Below are positions 10,046-19,391 of a stretch of 64,000 nt of DNA, piece after piece. Position 1 is the stretch's first letter, and each line of letters opens with the position of its first letter. The position numbers were made by a program, and so were the translations under genes. The stretch spans positions 1-64,000 of the forward strand of contig NZ_DAIQRQ010000021.1 of assembly GCF_036786105.1 (NCBI RefSeq). The letters are read 5' to 3'. The stretch comes from Ohtaekwangia sp036786105. GTDB taxonomy: Bacteria; Bacteroidota; Bacteroidia; Cytophagales; Cyclobacteriaceae. The notes below the pieces were generated by a model. It made no database searches. It was given only the letters and a program-made list of their open reading frames with translations, and was not told where the DNA came from.

Positions 10046-10855
10046 ATGAAAGAAGTATTGGCCATCATTGTTACATTCAATCGTCCTCCGGTACTTGAAA
10101 AGTGTTTGTTGAGTTTATTTAACCAGCAATATGCTGCTTTGAAAGTTCACGTAGTGGTAAACTCCAATGATCAGGGTACGATTGATGTACTTGAATCCTT
10201 TGTCAGGGCGGGAAACCCGGTAACATTTGAATGCTTTGATAATGTTGGACCGGCTGGAGGATTTTACTATGGATTAAAAACCTTTCAGGAAGGAACTTCC
10301 TCATACGCATGGCTTATGGATGATGATGTAGTGGTAGACCCTGATTGTCTTACACATTTACTAAATCATATTGATAAGCATGAGTATGTTTTTCCGAAAG
10401 TATTGAAAAGTTCTGGTGAAGAAATTGTATCCTATGGATGGTGGGGAATTTTGCTTACGCGTGCATTAGTGGAGAAAGTAGGCCTCCCTATGAAGGAACT
10501 TTTCTATTGGAGTGAGGATACAGAGTATTTGCAAAACAGAATACCACGTATATATAATGTTGAGCCGTATCGGTGTAAAGAGGCCGTTCTCTATCATTTA
10601 CATCATCGCACCAGCAAGCATCCATCCTGGTATTACTATTATGTTGTTCGCAATACATTTTATTATCGTACACGCATTGTAGACTATACATGGGCGCGTA
10701 CAAAGAGAACGATAATTATGTATGTGAAATACATAGCAAACATACTATTTAGGGAAGAACGTAAAATACGAAAATTATATCTTTTAGTGTACGGGACTTA
10801 TCACGGGCTCATTGGAAAATTAGGAAAAAGCGTAGACCCGGGCAGGAATCGATAA
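10046..10855 (+). CDS. Glycosyltransferase family 2, GlfT/rhamnosyltransferase-like
   Basis: GT2 transferase of 269 residues. VLAIIVTFNRPPVLEKCL begins the fold, NVGPAGGF at residues 66-73 is the donor-loop form seen in galactofuranosyl- and rhamnosyl-transferase relatives, and MDDDV at 91-95 is the metal site. The C-terminal half is rich in Tyr, His and Arg (HHRTSKHPSWYYYY), also common in that subgroup. A furanosyl or rhamnosyl donor is a guess from this resemblance. Confidence 0.83.
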   Translation: MKEVLAIIVTFNRPPVLEKCLLSLFNQQYAALKVHVVVNSNDQGTIDVLESFVRAGNPVTFECFDNVGPAGGFYYGLKTFQEGTSSYAWLMDDDVVVDPDCLTHLLNHIDKHEYVFPKVLKSSGEEIVSYGWWGILLTRALVEKVGLPMKELFYWSEDTEYLQNRIPRIYNVEPYRCKEAVLYHLHHRTSKHPSWYYYYVVRNTFYYRTRIVDYTWARTKRTIIMYVKYIANILFREERKIRKLYLLVYGTYHGLIGKLGKSVDPGRNR

Positions 10856-10913
10856 GGATACTTAAAGCCTGAGATGACAACGTGTGCCCTATACAATAAG
10901 TAATTGCATAAGA

Positions 10914-12032
10914 ATGAATTCAAAGATAAAAATACTTCATATCATTAAATCGCTGGGACGGGGAGGAGCGGAAATGTTGCTGCCAGAAACCTTGAAACTT
11001 CACAATAAAGAAGTTTTTGAGTTTCACTATATTTACTTCCTTCCCTGGAAGGATCAGATGGTAGAGAGTTTGCAGAACAATGAAGGTACTGTTGTGTGTT
11101 TTTCTGCAAATAATAATATACAGATGCTGCTTCGTATACGTGATGTAGTTGGTTATGTCCGTAGCCAGGGTATCCAGGTAATTCATGCGCATTTACCCTG
11201 GGCAGGAATAGTGGCAAGGCAAGTGGGACGTGTGACGGGTATACCTGTGTTGTATACTGAACATAATAAGCAAGAACGCTACCATATATTGACCCGATGG
11301 ATGAATCTTGCCACCATGTCGCAATTAACTCATGTCATCGCGGTGTCAAGAGATGTGGAAGAGTCGATCAGGAAAAACAAACCGGGTTTAAGAGTGCCCC
11401 TGGATGTGGTGTTAAATGGTGTAAATGTTGATCACTTTGTTCCGCATCAGCAACAGAATTACAATGCTGTAAAGGCATCATTTTCTATTCCACCTGATGC
11501 CCCGGTAATTGGAACGATAGCAGTATTCCGCTTTCAGAAACGCCTCGATCTTTGGATGGAGCTGGCAGCGGCCATTTTGAAGAAGATTCCGCAAGCCCAT
11601 TTTATTATTGTAGGCGATGGACCTTTGAAGGATAAACTGATTGAGAAAAGGGAAGCATTGGGTTTAAATAGCAGGATTCACCTGGCAGGTTTACAAACGG
11701 AAGTACGCCCTTACCTGGCAGCTTTTGATATATATATGATGAGTTCAATATTTGAAGGACTGCCAATAGCATTATTAGAGGCAATGGCCAGTGGCTGTCC
11801 GGTAATATCGACAGATGCAGGAGGAGTGAAGGAAGTTATCGATCACGAAAAAGATGGTTTGATCTGTTCTGTTGATGATGCAAAGCAGCTGATAGATTTT
11901 GCCGTAAGACTTATAGGAAATGATCAATACAGGGAGACAATGGGGCTGGCCGGGCGTGAGAAGATAATCAGATTGTTCAGTATGCAGAAAATGGTTGCTG
12001 AACTGGAAGCGATTTACAGAAAATACGCATGA
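10914..12032 (+). CDS. Glycosyltransferase family 4
   Basis: GT4 transferase, 372 residues from the ATG at 10914. An in-frame GTG at 10884 would add ten residues with no family match, so the ATG is preferred. ILHIIKSLGRGGAEMLL is the acceptor loop, IAVFRFQKRLDLWMEL opens the donor domain, and SSIFEGLPIALLEAMASGCP carries the E-x7-E motif. It is followed by about 100 bases of AT-rich DNA with no visible feature before the GNAT gene. Confidence 0.88.
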   Translation: MNSKIKILHIIKSLGRGGAEMLLPETLKLHNKEVFEFHYIYFLPWKDQMVESLQNNEGTVVCFSANNNIQMLLRIRDVVGYVRSQGIQVIHAHLPWAGIVARQVGRVTGIPVLYTEHNKQERYHILTRWMNLATMSQLTHVIAVSRDVEESIRKNKPGLRVPLDVVLNGVNVDHFVPHQQQNYNAVKASFSIPPDAPVIGTIAVFRFQKRLDLWMELAAAILKKIPQAHFIIVGDGPLKDKLIEKREALGLNSRIHLAGLQTEVRPYLAAFDIYMMSSIFEGLPIALLEAMASGCPVISTDAGGVKEVIDHEKDGLICSVDDAKQLIDFAVRLIGNDQYRETMGLAGREKIIRLFSMQKMVAELEAIYRKYA

Positions 12033-12133
12033 AGGAAATAAATTTTACCTTCATCGCGTTGCAAACAGCCATACAAAAATGGAATGTTCAAAATACACTC
12101 GTAACGATTAATGCTTAATTTTATTCATTCCTT

Positions 12134-13123
12134 ATGGAAATACGGAAAGCTACAGTTGCAGATTTGCCGGCTATCGTTGCTTTGCTAAAAGCTAGTTTGG
12201 GCGAGGGATTAATGCCTAAGTCGGAGGGATATTGGCTCTGGAAACATCAACAGAATCCATTTGGCGAATCGCCTGTGCTTGTGGCTTCCGAGGGGGATAC
12301 TATCATTGGCATCAGAGCGTTTATGCGTTGGCGCTGGTTAAGAGGAGAGCAATCGTTTGAAGCCATCCGGGCAGTAGACACCGCTACACATCCCGATTAC
12401 CAGGGAAAGGGTATTTTTAGCAAACTTACTTATTCATTGCTGGATGAATGCAAGGCAAATGGATGGCATTTTGTATTTAATACACCCAATGAAAAAAGTA
12501 AGCCGGGATATTTAAAGATGGGATGGAAAGAGGCTGGTAAACTTCCGGTTAGTCTTTGTATAGCGAAGCCCTTCAATACAATCAGGAATATTCTGACAAG
12601 CAACGTAAAGCCCTTTGAAAATCATAATGATGAATCAGTCTCATATTTTTTAGGCCATAAAGGATTGCCGCAGCTTATTACTGATAATAGAAAGCATTAC
12701 TCCAATTGTTTGGTTACAGATCACTCGGTCAATTCCCTGCGCTGGCGTTATGAACATGTTCCTGTGGCCCAATATTTTGCTGCTGGAATCGAGGAGCAGG
12801 AAAGATTACCGTATTTGTTTTTCTATCGCATTAAGCCAACCCGCATGGGAAGAGAATTACGCATAACCGATTTTTACTTTACTGCCACTGAGGATTTCAA
12901 TTCTATACGAAATCTTGTAAATAAAAAAATTAAAGAGCATAATGCCGATTATGCAACTTTGGGTGGCTTCAGTGCTATGAACATTTTAAAGAAGGGGCTT
13001 TCATTGAGAAATATGAACATTGGTCCCATTGTTACCGTTCGCAACGTAAATTTGCAGGATATGCACTCACTGGTTGGTTTTTCAAATTGGAGTCCTACAT
13101 TAGGCGATCTTGAACTTTTTTAA
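12134..13123 (+). CDS. GNAT family acetyltransferase, two-domain
   Basis: GNAT-fold protein of 329 residues. IRKATVADLPAIVALLK is the first strand-helix, and HPDYQGKGIFSKL at about residues 88-100 is the acetyl-CoA pyrophosphate loop (Q/R-x-x-G-x-G/A type). The second half looks like a duplicated or diverged GNAT domain. Genes like this occur in polysaccharide clusters, where they may acylate an amino sugar or attach an amino acid. The real substrate is not evident. The polymerase candidate starts three bases after its stop. Confidence 0.75.
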   Translation: MEIRKATVADLPAIVALLKASLGEGLMPKSEGYWLWKHQQNPFGESPVLVASEGDTIIGIRAFMRWRWLRGEQSFEAIRAVDTATHPDYQGKGIFSKLTYSLLDECKANGWHFVFNTPNEKSKPGYLKMGWKEAGKLPVSLCIAKPFNTIRNILTSNVKPFENHNDESVSYFLGHKGLPQLITDNRKHYSNCLVTDHSVNSLRWRYEHVPVAQYFAAGIEEQERLPYLFFYRIKPTRMGRELRITDFYFTATEDFNSIRNLVNKKIKEHNADYATLGGFSAMNILKKGLSLRNMNIGPIVTVRNVNLQDMHSLVGFSNWSPTLGDLELF

Positions 13124-13126
13124 GTT

Positions 13127-14347
13127 ATGCTTGGAGGGATTGCACTCATCTTTATAACGGGTATCATTTCATTCGCAATTATTAATCGGATGAAAGCGAA
13201 ATATCCTTTCATTGATGATGTAATGCTAAGGAATCTCTTTTATTATCATATAGTGCTTTCACTGGCGTATTATGGTTATGTGTCATTCAATCCGTCTGAT
13301 TCAAAAGGCTACTATATAAATATTATACAGGATTTCAGAGGAGCTACCTGGGGTGAGCACTATGGCACAAGCACAATATTCATTGAATTCCTGGCATATC
13401 CTTTTATAAAATATCTGGGATTTTCATACGAAGCCATGATGGCCTTGTTCTCGTTTTTTGGTTTTCTTGGTTTTATATACTTCTATATCTTCTTTCGTGA
13501 AAACATCCGGTTTAAACACTATTTCTATGGCAGAGATCTTCTAAAGATATTTTTCTATCTACCCAATCTGCACTTCTGGTCGGCATCCTTGGGAAAAGGA
13601 TCGATTATCTTTCTGGGTATAGGTCTTTTCTTTTTTGGTATCAGTAATGTTAAAAAGAGAATGCTGGCTATTGTTATCGGTGGAATTATTATATACCATG
13701 TTCGCCCCCATATTATGCTTGTTATGCTGGTATCATCCGCAATTGGTTTTGTATTCTCAACAAAAGGAATAAGCATAGCCTGGCGCGTAGTCTTCCTGGC
13801 AGGCGCATCACTTGTATTTATTTATATCTACAAAGATGTTCTTACGCTCGTGGGAATGAATGAAGATAATTTTGCTACAGAAGGATTAGACCTGGCGCAC
13901 AGGGCAAAAGAATTATCAAAGGCAACATCAGGAGTTGATATTACTAACTATAGCTTGCCCATGCAAGTGTTTACATTCTTATATCGGCCGCTGTTTGTAG
14001 ATGCGCCAGGTGCATTGGGTATAATCGTATCTTTTGAAAATGTATTCTATCTGGCCATAACTATAAAAATGTTGACTTCGCTAAAAGGACTTCGCTACCT
14101 GATAACGGGCAGTTTTTTATCAAAGAGTGCATTTTTCAGTTTCCTCACAGTGTCAATAGCGTTGGCGCAGATTTCAGGAAATCTCGGTCTGGCCATGCGT
14201 CAAAAAAGCCAGGTTATGATCTTGTTTATGTTTGTAATCATTTCATTTATGGATGATGAAAAGATGAAGGAGTGGCGGCTGGCAAATGAACGGAAAAAGA
14301 GATTAGCCCAGCTCCAGTCGCTTAAACTTAAGATTCAGTCTGGATAA
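13127..14347 (+). CDS. Polytopic membrane protein, Wzy-like polymerase candidate
   Basis: A 406-residue hydrophobic protein with roughly ten predicted membrane segments and a basic C-terminal tail (NERKKRLAQ). A hydrophilic stretch at about residues 240-275 (NEDNFATEGLDLAHRAKEL) would form a large external loop, as in O-antigen polymerases. It is the only gene in the locus with this topology. I recognise no conserved catalytic motif, so the polymerase role rests on topology and context. An EpsG-like or unrelated transporter function is possible. Confidence 0.55.
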   Translation: MLGGIALIFITGIISFAIINRMKAKYPFIDDVMLRNLFYYHIVLSLAYYGYVSFNPSDSKGYYINIIQDFRGATWGEHYGTSTIFIEFLAYPFIKYLGFSYEAMMALFSFFGFLGFIYFYIFFRENIRFKHYFYGRDLLKIFFYLPNLHFWSASLGKGSIIFLGIGLFFFGISNVKKRMLAIVIGGIIIYHVRPHIMLVMLVSSAIGFVFSTKGISIAWRVVFLAGASLVFIYIYKDVLTLVGMNEDNFATEGLDLAHRAKELSKATSGVDITNYSLPMQVFTFLYRPLFVDAPGALGIIVSFENVFYLAITIKMLTSLKGLRYLITGSFLSKSAFFSFLTVSIALAQISGNLGLAMRQKSQVMILFMFVIISFMDDEKMKEWRLANERKKRLAQLQSLKLKIQSG

Positions 14348-14426
14348 CATTCCGTTTGTCTTACGATAGTATATATACTTCTGAAAACTTGCTGCAAATT
14401 ATCAGGAATCAAAATTTAAACTGGAA

Positions 14427-15422
14427 GTGGGCATCTTTACTATATCACTGGATTTTGAACTTCATTGGGGAGGTTTTGAGAAATGGCAACTGGATAAGTA
14501 TAAGCAATATTTTTTTAATACAAGGAAGGTGATACCTCAGATGCTTTCGCTCTTCGAAAAGCATGAAGTACACGTTACCTGGGCCGGAGTCGGTATGTTG
14601 TTTCATTCCAACTATGAATCACTGTATAGGGCCATACCATCCAAAACTCCAACATACCAGAATCAGAACTTGTCAGCCTATAATTATATCAATAAGCAAG
14701 GTATAGGGAAAGATGAACACGAAGATCCTTTTCATTATGGTGCATCGTTAGTGAAGATTATTCTGGATACACGGCATCAGGAACTGGCGTCTCATACGTT
14801 TGCACATTATTATTGTAATGAAGCAGGTCAAACGCTTGAAGAATTTCGGGCTGATCTTCGTGCAGCTCAGCAATCGGCTGCATTGTACGGTAAAAAATTG
14901 AGATCACTAGTATTTCCCCGAAATCAATTCAATGAAGATTACCTCCGTGCTTGTTATGAAGAAGGGTTCGTTGCTGTTCGTGATAATCCGAGAGACTGGT
15001 TCTGGAATATTCAAAGTACACAAAATGAATCTGTCCTGAAACGCCTTAACCGTGGGGCTGATGCTTATATACCGATTGGGAAGAAAAATACGTATACACT
15101 TAATTCGGTCGAAGTACGTACAGGACTACCGTTATGCTTGCCGGCCAGCCGATTGTTACGTCCTTACAGACCATCCGAGTATTTTTTGAATGCGATAAAA
15201 ATTAATCGAATTAAGAAAGAACTGGAACGTGCTGCTAAACGCAATGAAGTATATCATTTATGGTGGCATCCTCACAACTTCGGCAGCTATCCTGAGCAAA
15301 GTATTAACGGACTCAGAGAAATTCTCAATCACTATAATTTTTGTAAGGATCGTTATAAAATGGAAAGTCTGACGATGGAAGAAACTGCTGACCGAATTTA
15401 CCAGGTACATGGAAAGAACTAG
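14427..15422 (+). CDS. Polysaccharide deacetylase family protein
   Basis: NodB-type carbohydrate esterase of 331 residues. The first metal motif appears as ISLDFELHWG near the N-terminus (Asp in place of the usual Asp-Asp pair). The second is the His-x3-His in ASHTFAHYY, followed by LRSLVFPRNQF. It would remove N-acetyl groups from an amino sugar in the glycan. The start is GTG; no ATG lies nearby in frame. Deacetylases of this family are also found next to exosortases in EPS loci of other phyla. The next gene overlaps it by 14 bases. Confidence 0.82.
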   Translation: MGIFTISLDFELHWGGFEKWQLDKYKQYFFNTRKVIPQMLSLFEKHEVHVTWAGVGMLFHSNYESLYRAIPSKTPTYQNQNLSAYNYINKQGIGKDEHEDPFHYGASLVKIILDTRHQELASHTFAHYYCNEAGQTLEEFRADLRAAQQSAALYGKKLRSLVFPRNQFNEDYLRACYEEGFVAVRDNPRDWFWNIQSTQNESVLKRLNRGADAYIPIGKKNTYTLNSVEVRTGLPLCLPASRLLRPYRPSEYFLNAIKINRIKKELERAAKRNEVYHLWWHPHNFGSYPEQSINGLREILNHYNFCKDRYKMESLTMEETADRIYQVHGKN

Positions 15423-16566
15423 ATTACTGCGTATTACTACTGTTCCGATTTCCTTGCATCTGTTATTGAAAGGACAGTTTCGCTTTATGCGTGAACAAGG
15501 CTTTGATGTGTATACCATGAGTGCGGGCGGTAAAGAGGTATCAGAAGTATTGAAAGAAGGTGGTGAGCATATTGAAGTACCATTAACCAGGAAAATTACT
15601 CCTGTTCAGGACCTTATTTGTCTCGGAAAGATTATACAGGTAATTAGAACAATTCGTCCGCACATTGTGCATACTCACACGCCTAAGGCCGGCCTGCTCG
15701 GCATGCTCGCTGCATGGATATGCCGGGTGCCTGTACGCATGCATACTGTCGCTGGTTTGCCCCTGGTGGAAGCAACTGGATTAAAGCGATTCATATTGGT
15801 GATAACAGAAAAGATCACCTATTTCTGTGCTACAAGAGTCTACCCGAATTCTGCCGGATTAAAAGACTATATGATCCAATCGATGGGGGCGAGAGAAGAT
15901 AAATTGAAGATCATTGGCAGGGGTAGTAGCAATGGTATTGATACAGTATATTTTAGAAGATCGGATGATATTGAGAAGCAAGTGGATGAGCTTCGCAGTA
16001 AATATGGAATAAGAAAAGAAGATGTTGTGTTTTCGTTTGTTGGACGAATTGTGAAGGACAAAGGCATAGGGGAAATTATCAAAGCATTTAGACGAATATC
16101 TTCGCAAGCGGAAACGAAAGTATATTTGCTGTTGATAGGTTCATTTGAGCAAGATTTAGACCCACTGAGTAAAGAAGACTATGATTTTTTGCACAATGGA
16201 GAGAACGTTATATTGGCTGGTTTTCAGTCCGATGTCAGACCTTGGATTGCGGCGTCTGATGCCTTTGTTTTTCCGAGCTATCGGGAGGGGTTTCCCAATG
16301 TAGTGATGCAAGCTTGTTGCCTTATGGTTCCCTGTATTGTCTCAGACATTAACGGATGCAACGAGATTATACAGCATGAAAAAACAGGTATCGTTGTTCC
16401 TGTAAAGGATGCTGAAGCAGTGTATCAGGCAATGGTAATGCTTATGGAGCATCCCCGTCTGCGAACCTCATATTCCCTGGCTGCCCGAAATTATATTGTG
16501 GATAATTTTGATCAGCGTTTTGTCTGGAAGGAATTACTGAACGAGTACAATATGCTGCTGCAATAA
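15409..16566 (+). CDS. GT4 glycosyltransferase, PglA/CapM-like
   Basis: GT4 transferase of 385 residues. HTHTPKAGLLGMLAAW and VRMHTVAGLPL are typical of the PglA/CapM branch, which adds the second sugar onto an undecaprenyl-diphosphate-linked amino sugar. The donor domain reads FSFVGRIVKDKGI, then SYREGFPNVVMQACC and DINGCNEI. The second Glu of E-x7-E is Gln here, which I recall as common in this branch. It directly precedes the initiating phosphoglycosyl transferase, consistent with acting second in the assembly line. Confidence 0.83.
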   Translation: MERTRLLRITTVPISLHLLLKGQFRFMREQGFDVYTMSAGGKEVSEVLKEGGEHIEVPLTRKITPVQDLICLGKIIQVIRTIRPHIVHTHTPKAGLLGMLAAWICRVPVRMHTVAGLPLVEATGLKRFILVITEKITYFCATRVYPNSAGLKDYMIQSMGAREDKLKIIGRGSSNGIDTVYFRRSDDIEKQVDELRSKYGIRKEDVVFSFVGRIVKDKGIGEIIKAFRRISSQAETKVYLLLIGSFEQDLDPLSKEDYDFLHNGENVILAGFQSDVRPWIAASDAFVFPSYREGFPNVVMQACCLMVPCIVSDINGCNEIIQHEKTGIVVPVKDAEAVYQAMVMLMEHPRLRTSYSLAARNYIVDNFDQRFVWKELLNEYNMLLQ

Positions 16567-16590
16567 GATACCGGGTAAATACCAATAAAT

Positions 16591-17199
16591 TTGAGTGTGT
16601 ATAAATCTGTAATAAAACCGCTTATTGATAAATTTATAGCATCGATTGTGCTAATCTTAACTTCGCCGTTGTTATTGGTTTCAATATGTCTGTTATGGTT
16701 TGCTAACAAGGGAAATGTTTGGTTCTTACAAGAGCGTCCCGGAAAAAACGGCAGGATATTCAGGGTGTTGAAATTCAAAACGATGACTGATGAATGTGAT
16801 GCGTTGGGTAATCTTCTGCCTGACGAAAAGCGTCTAACCGCTGTAGGAAAGTTTATACGAAAGACTTCCCTTGATGAATTGCCTCAAATGATCAACGTTT
16901 TGAAAGGTGATATGTCTATCGTGGGCCCCCGGCCACTGTTGGTAGAATACCTTCCCTTGTATAATCATGAGCAGAGAAGGCGTCATGAAGTTCATCCGGG
17001 TATAACAGGCTGGGCTCAGGTAAACGGGCGTAACGCGCTGAACTGGCAAGAGCGATTTGCCTGCGATGTTTGGTATGTCGATCATATATCCTTTGCATTA
17101 GATGTTAAAATCTTATTTTTGACAGTGGTAAAGGTTTTTAAAGCCGAAGGGATAAGTAGCAACACGTCAGTTACAATGGAAAAATTTCGTGGAAACTGA
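16591..17199 (+). CDS. Initiating phosphoglycosyl transferase, PglC-size
   Basis: Monotopic phosphoglycosyl transferase of 202 residues that moves a sugar-1-phosphate from UDP-sugar to undecaprenyl phosphate, the first membrane step of glycan assembly. It has an N-terminal re-entrant hydrophobic helix (about residues 12-37), FLQERPGKNGRIFRVLKFKTM, the catalytic Asp95-Glu96 pair in TSLDELPQ, VGPRPLL and PGITGWAQVNGRN. It lacks the extra N-terminal membrane domain of WcaJ-type enzymes and is close to Campylobacter PglC in size and layout. The start is TTG; GTG at 16597 is an alternative. Confidence 0.87.
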   Translation: MSVYKSVIKPLIDKFIASIVLILTSPLLLVSICLLWFANKGNVWFLQERPGKNGRIFRVLKFKTMTDECDALGNLLPDEKRLTAVGKFIRKTSLDELPQMINVLKGDMSIVGPRPLLVEYLPLYNHEQRRRHEVHPGITGWAQVNGRNALNWQERFACDVWYVDHISFALDVKILFLTVVKVFKAEGISSNTSVTMEKFRGN

Positions 17200-17803
17200 G
17201 AAGATCATTTTACAAGGGGGAGGTGAACATGCTCGGGTAGTGGTTGACAGTCTGTTAGCGCAGAGGCGTAATGTGATTGGTATTTTTGACCCTAAATATT
17301 CCGGATATCTTTTCGGGGTGCCTCAGTTAGGTATATACAATCCCGACTATGAACCCCTGGCAATGATAACAGTTGCAATAGGAAATAATGCAGTCCGTAA
17401 AAAGGTCGTTTCCCAAACAACACACAGATTCACAAATGTGATACACCCTTCATCCATAATATCTCCGTATGCGTCTTTAGGTCACGGTAATATGATTTTG
17501 CAGGGAAGTATCATTCAGGCACAAGCCAGGATAGGGAATCACGTTATTGTTAATACAGGTGCCAAAGTAGACCATGATTGCGTTTTATACGATTTCGTTC
17601 ACATTGCTCCGGGAGTTATTCTTTGTGGTTGTGTGGAAGTTGGTGAAGGCGCATTTGTAGGCGCTGGCGCAACGGTTATCCCGGGAAAACGGATAGGAGC
17701 ATGGACGACCATTGGAGCAGGCTCCGTTGTAATTCAGGACATACCAGATTTCGCTGTGGCAGTAGGGAACCCTGCACGAATAATACGATATAACCAACCA
17801 TGA
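17189..17803 (+). CDS. PglD-like sugar N-acetyltransferase (first of two)
   Basis: Sugar acetyltransferase of 204 residues, NeuD/PglD family, which N-acetylates a UDP-4-amino sugar using acetyl-CoA. The N-terminal Rossmann-like UDP-binding part begins IILQGGGEHARVVVD. The C-terminal beta-helix has the catalytic His129 in KVDHDC and ends VAVGNPARII. The start is GTG, overlapping the upstream gene by 11 bases. It overlaps its paralogue downstream as ATGA. Diacetylbacillosamine synthesis is the likely pathway, inferred from PglC-, PglE- and PglF-like neighbours. Confidence 0.84.
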   Translation: METEKIILQGGGEHARVVVDSLLAQRRNVIGIFDPKYSGYLFGVPQLGIYNPDYEPLAMITVAIGNNAVRKKVVSQTTHRFTNVIHPSSIISPYASLGHGNMILQGSIIQAQARIGNHVIVNTGAKVDHDCVLYDFVHIAPGVILCGCVEVGEGAFVGAGATVIPGKRIGAWTTIGAGSVVIQDIPDFAVAVGNPARIIRYNQP

Positions 17804-18426
17804 AAAAGCCTTTGATTATATACGGAGCAGGTGGGCTGGGTCGGGAAATATTGACATTGGTATTTCTATTACCGGAGTGGGAGGTTGTTGGTTTCCTGGA
17901 CGATAATGTCCCCAAAGGTTCCATGATAAAAAATATACCGGTATTAGGTGGTTTGGAAGCACTAGACTCCATGGAGAAGATTCCTCATATTATTCTCGCT
18001 ATTGCCGATACAAAAATTAAGCGGAAGCTGGCTAATCAATTAGATACATACCAGGTGCAGTTTCCAATATTGATTCACCCATCCGTTGTTCTGCAAGAGC
18101 CTGCTACTATAAAGCTGGGTATAGGATGTGTGTTATGTGCAGGAACGATTCTGACCAATGATATTAGCATAGGTGATCATACGCTGATAAACCTGAATAC
18201 AACCATAGGTCACGATTCCTCAATCGGAAATTATTCGTCTGTTATGTGCGGGGTAAATATAGCAGGGGAGGTAAATGCTTGCCCCCTGGTATATATAGGA
18301 TCAGGTGCCAATGTTCTTAACAAGGTGCTTTTAGGAGAAGCCAGCACCGTTGGGATGGGCGCAGTTGTTTTGGAAAATGTGCAGCCTTTTAAGACGGTGG
18401 TGGGAGTGCCTGCAAAAGAAATCTAG
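17800..18426 (+). CDS. PglD-like sugar acetyltransferase (second of two)
   Basis: Second NeuD/PglD-type protein, 208 residues. LIIYGAGGLGREILTL is the UDP-binding start, His138 in TIGHDSS is the probable catalytic base, and MGAVVLENVQ and VVGVPAKEI close the beta-helix. It is clearly diverged from the preceding paralogue, which suggests a different amino sugar or acyl donor rather than a recent duplication. It lies immediately before the exosortase gene. Confidence 0.82.
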   Translation: MKKPLIIYGAGGLGREILTLVFLLPEWEVVGFLDDNVPKGSMIKNIPVLGGLEALDSMEKIPHIILAIADTKIKRKLANQLDTYQVQFPILIHPSVVLQEPATIKLGIGCVLCAGTILTNDISIGDHTLINLNTTIGHDSSIGNYSSVMCGVNIAGEVNACPLVYIGSGANVLNKVLLGEASTVGMGAVVLENVQPFKTVVGVPAKEI

Positions 18427-18430
18427 ATAA

Positions 18431-18973
18431 ATGAAAGGTATTCAATTAAGGGAATTTAAACCTACTTTCTTCTTCCTGACAAAATTTGTCGGTATATACT
18501 TGGTCTTAAACCTTCTCTATGGATTTTATATAACGGCCTACTATCCTAAACCAGATCCGGTTACGCACATTGTATCTGAAAATTCTGCGGCACTCCTAAG
18601 ATTTATCGGACTCGATGTGGTCACTTCTGATCATCCTACGCGACCTACTACCGCTCTTGTTTATGATGGAAAGAGCCCGGTTACGGTTTATGAGGGCTGT
18701 AACGGTATAAATGTAATGATTGTGTTCCTTGCATTTACAGTAGCTTTTGGCCCAATAGGAAAAAAGATGCTTTACTTTTTGCTATTGGGATTCGCGTGCA
18801 TTTATCTGATTAATCTGATACGCATTATATTGTTATTTTGGGTATCACGTGACCTGCCGCACTATATGTATTTTACGCATAAGTATTTCTTCACGGCTAT
18901 CATTTATGTAATGGTTCTGATTTTGTGGATAGGGTGGGTGCGATTGTCTCTTTCTTTGAATTCTAAAAGATGA
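18431..18973 (+). CDS. xrtF: Exosortase, XrtF type
   Basis: Integral-membrane transpeptidase/protease of 180 residues that recognises a short C-terminal sorting signal and processes or transfers the protein at the membrane. The exosortase triad is visible: Cys90 in YEGCNGINVM, Arg131 in INLIRII, His150 in FTHKYFF. There are about four to five membrane segments (residues 12-35, 93-108, 112-137, 153-173). Size and motifs match the short Bacteroidota XrtF family. It overlaps its partner gene by 4 bases (ATGA) and is embedded in the glycan genes. A candidate substrate is encoded at 25370-25567. Confidence 0.85.
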   Translation: MKGIQLREFKPTFFFLTKFVGIYLVLNLLYGFYITAYYPKPDPVTHIVSENSAALLRFIGLDVVTSDHPTRPTTALVYDGKSPVTVYEGCNGINVMIVFLAFTVAFGPIGKKMLYFLLLGFACIYLINLIRIILLFWVSRDLPHYMYFTHKYFFTAIIYVMVLILWIGWVRLSLSLNSKR

Positions 18974-19371
18974 GGCTTCGCATCATCATTGGATTTTGTT
19001 CAGTGGCGGGACTCGCTGTTGTTTTCCTTTTTCAGAGGATTAATCTGGCTGAAATATTTAATCTAGCCACAACTCCGATCTACCAATTTATTATAAATCG
19101 GTCGATCCGTTTTCTTCTTAACGACTTGTTAACGATTGCATTAATCTATGCACTTTTTTATGAAAGGAAGTATGTCATTTTTTCGTTCTGGATACAAGGG
19201 ATTGGAATCGTTTTCCTCTTAATTCCATATTTTATCCTAAAGATGCATTATCCTACCTATAACGGTCCCTTGCTTTCATTTTTACACAGACTGATTTTAA
19301 ATCCGACACTTTTATTGTTATTGATTCCAGCGTTTTACTATCAAAAGAAAATAAGCGATAAAGTAGGCTGA
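18970..19371 (+). CDS. Exosortase F system-associated membrane protein
   Basis: A 133-residue protein with four predicted membrane helices (about 3-22, 46-62, 69-90, 108-122). Its size, topology and position directly after XrtF match the exosortase-F-associated family known from Bacteroidota. Its job is not established; it may stabilise the exosortase or present substrate. The ATGA overlap with xrtF implies equimolar translation. Confidence 0.78.
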   Translation: MRLRIIIGFCSVAGLAVVFLFQRINLAEIFNLATTPIYQFIINRSIRFLLNDLLTIALIYALFYERKYVIFSFWIQGIGIVFLLIPYFILKMHYPTYNGPLLSFLHRLILNPTLLLLLIPAFYYQKKISDKVG

Positions 19372-19391
19372 CTAATGTATATTTAACTTTT

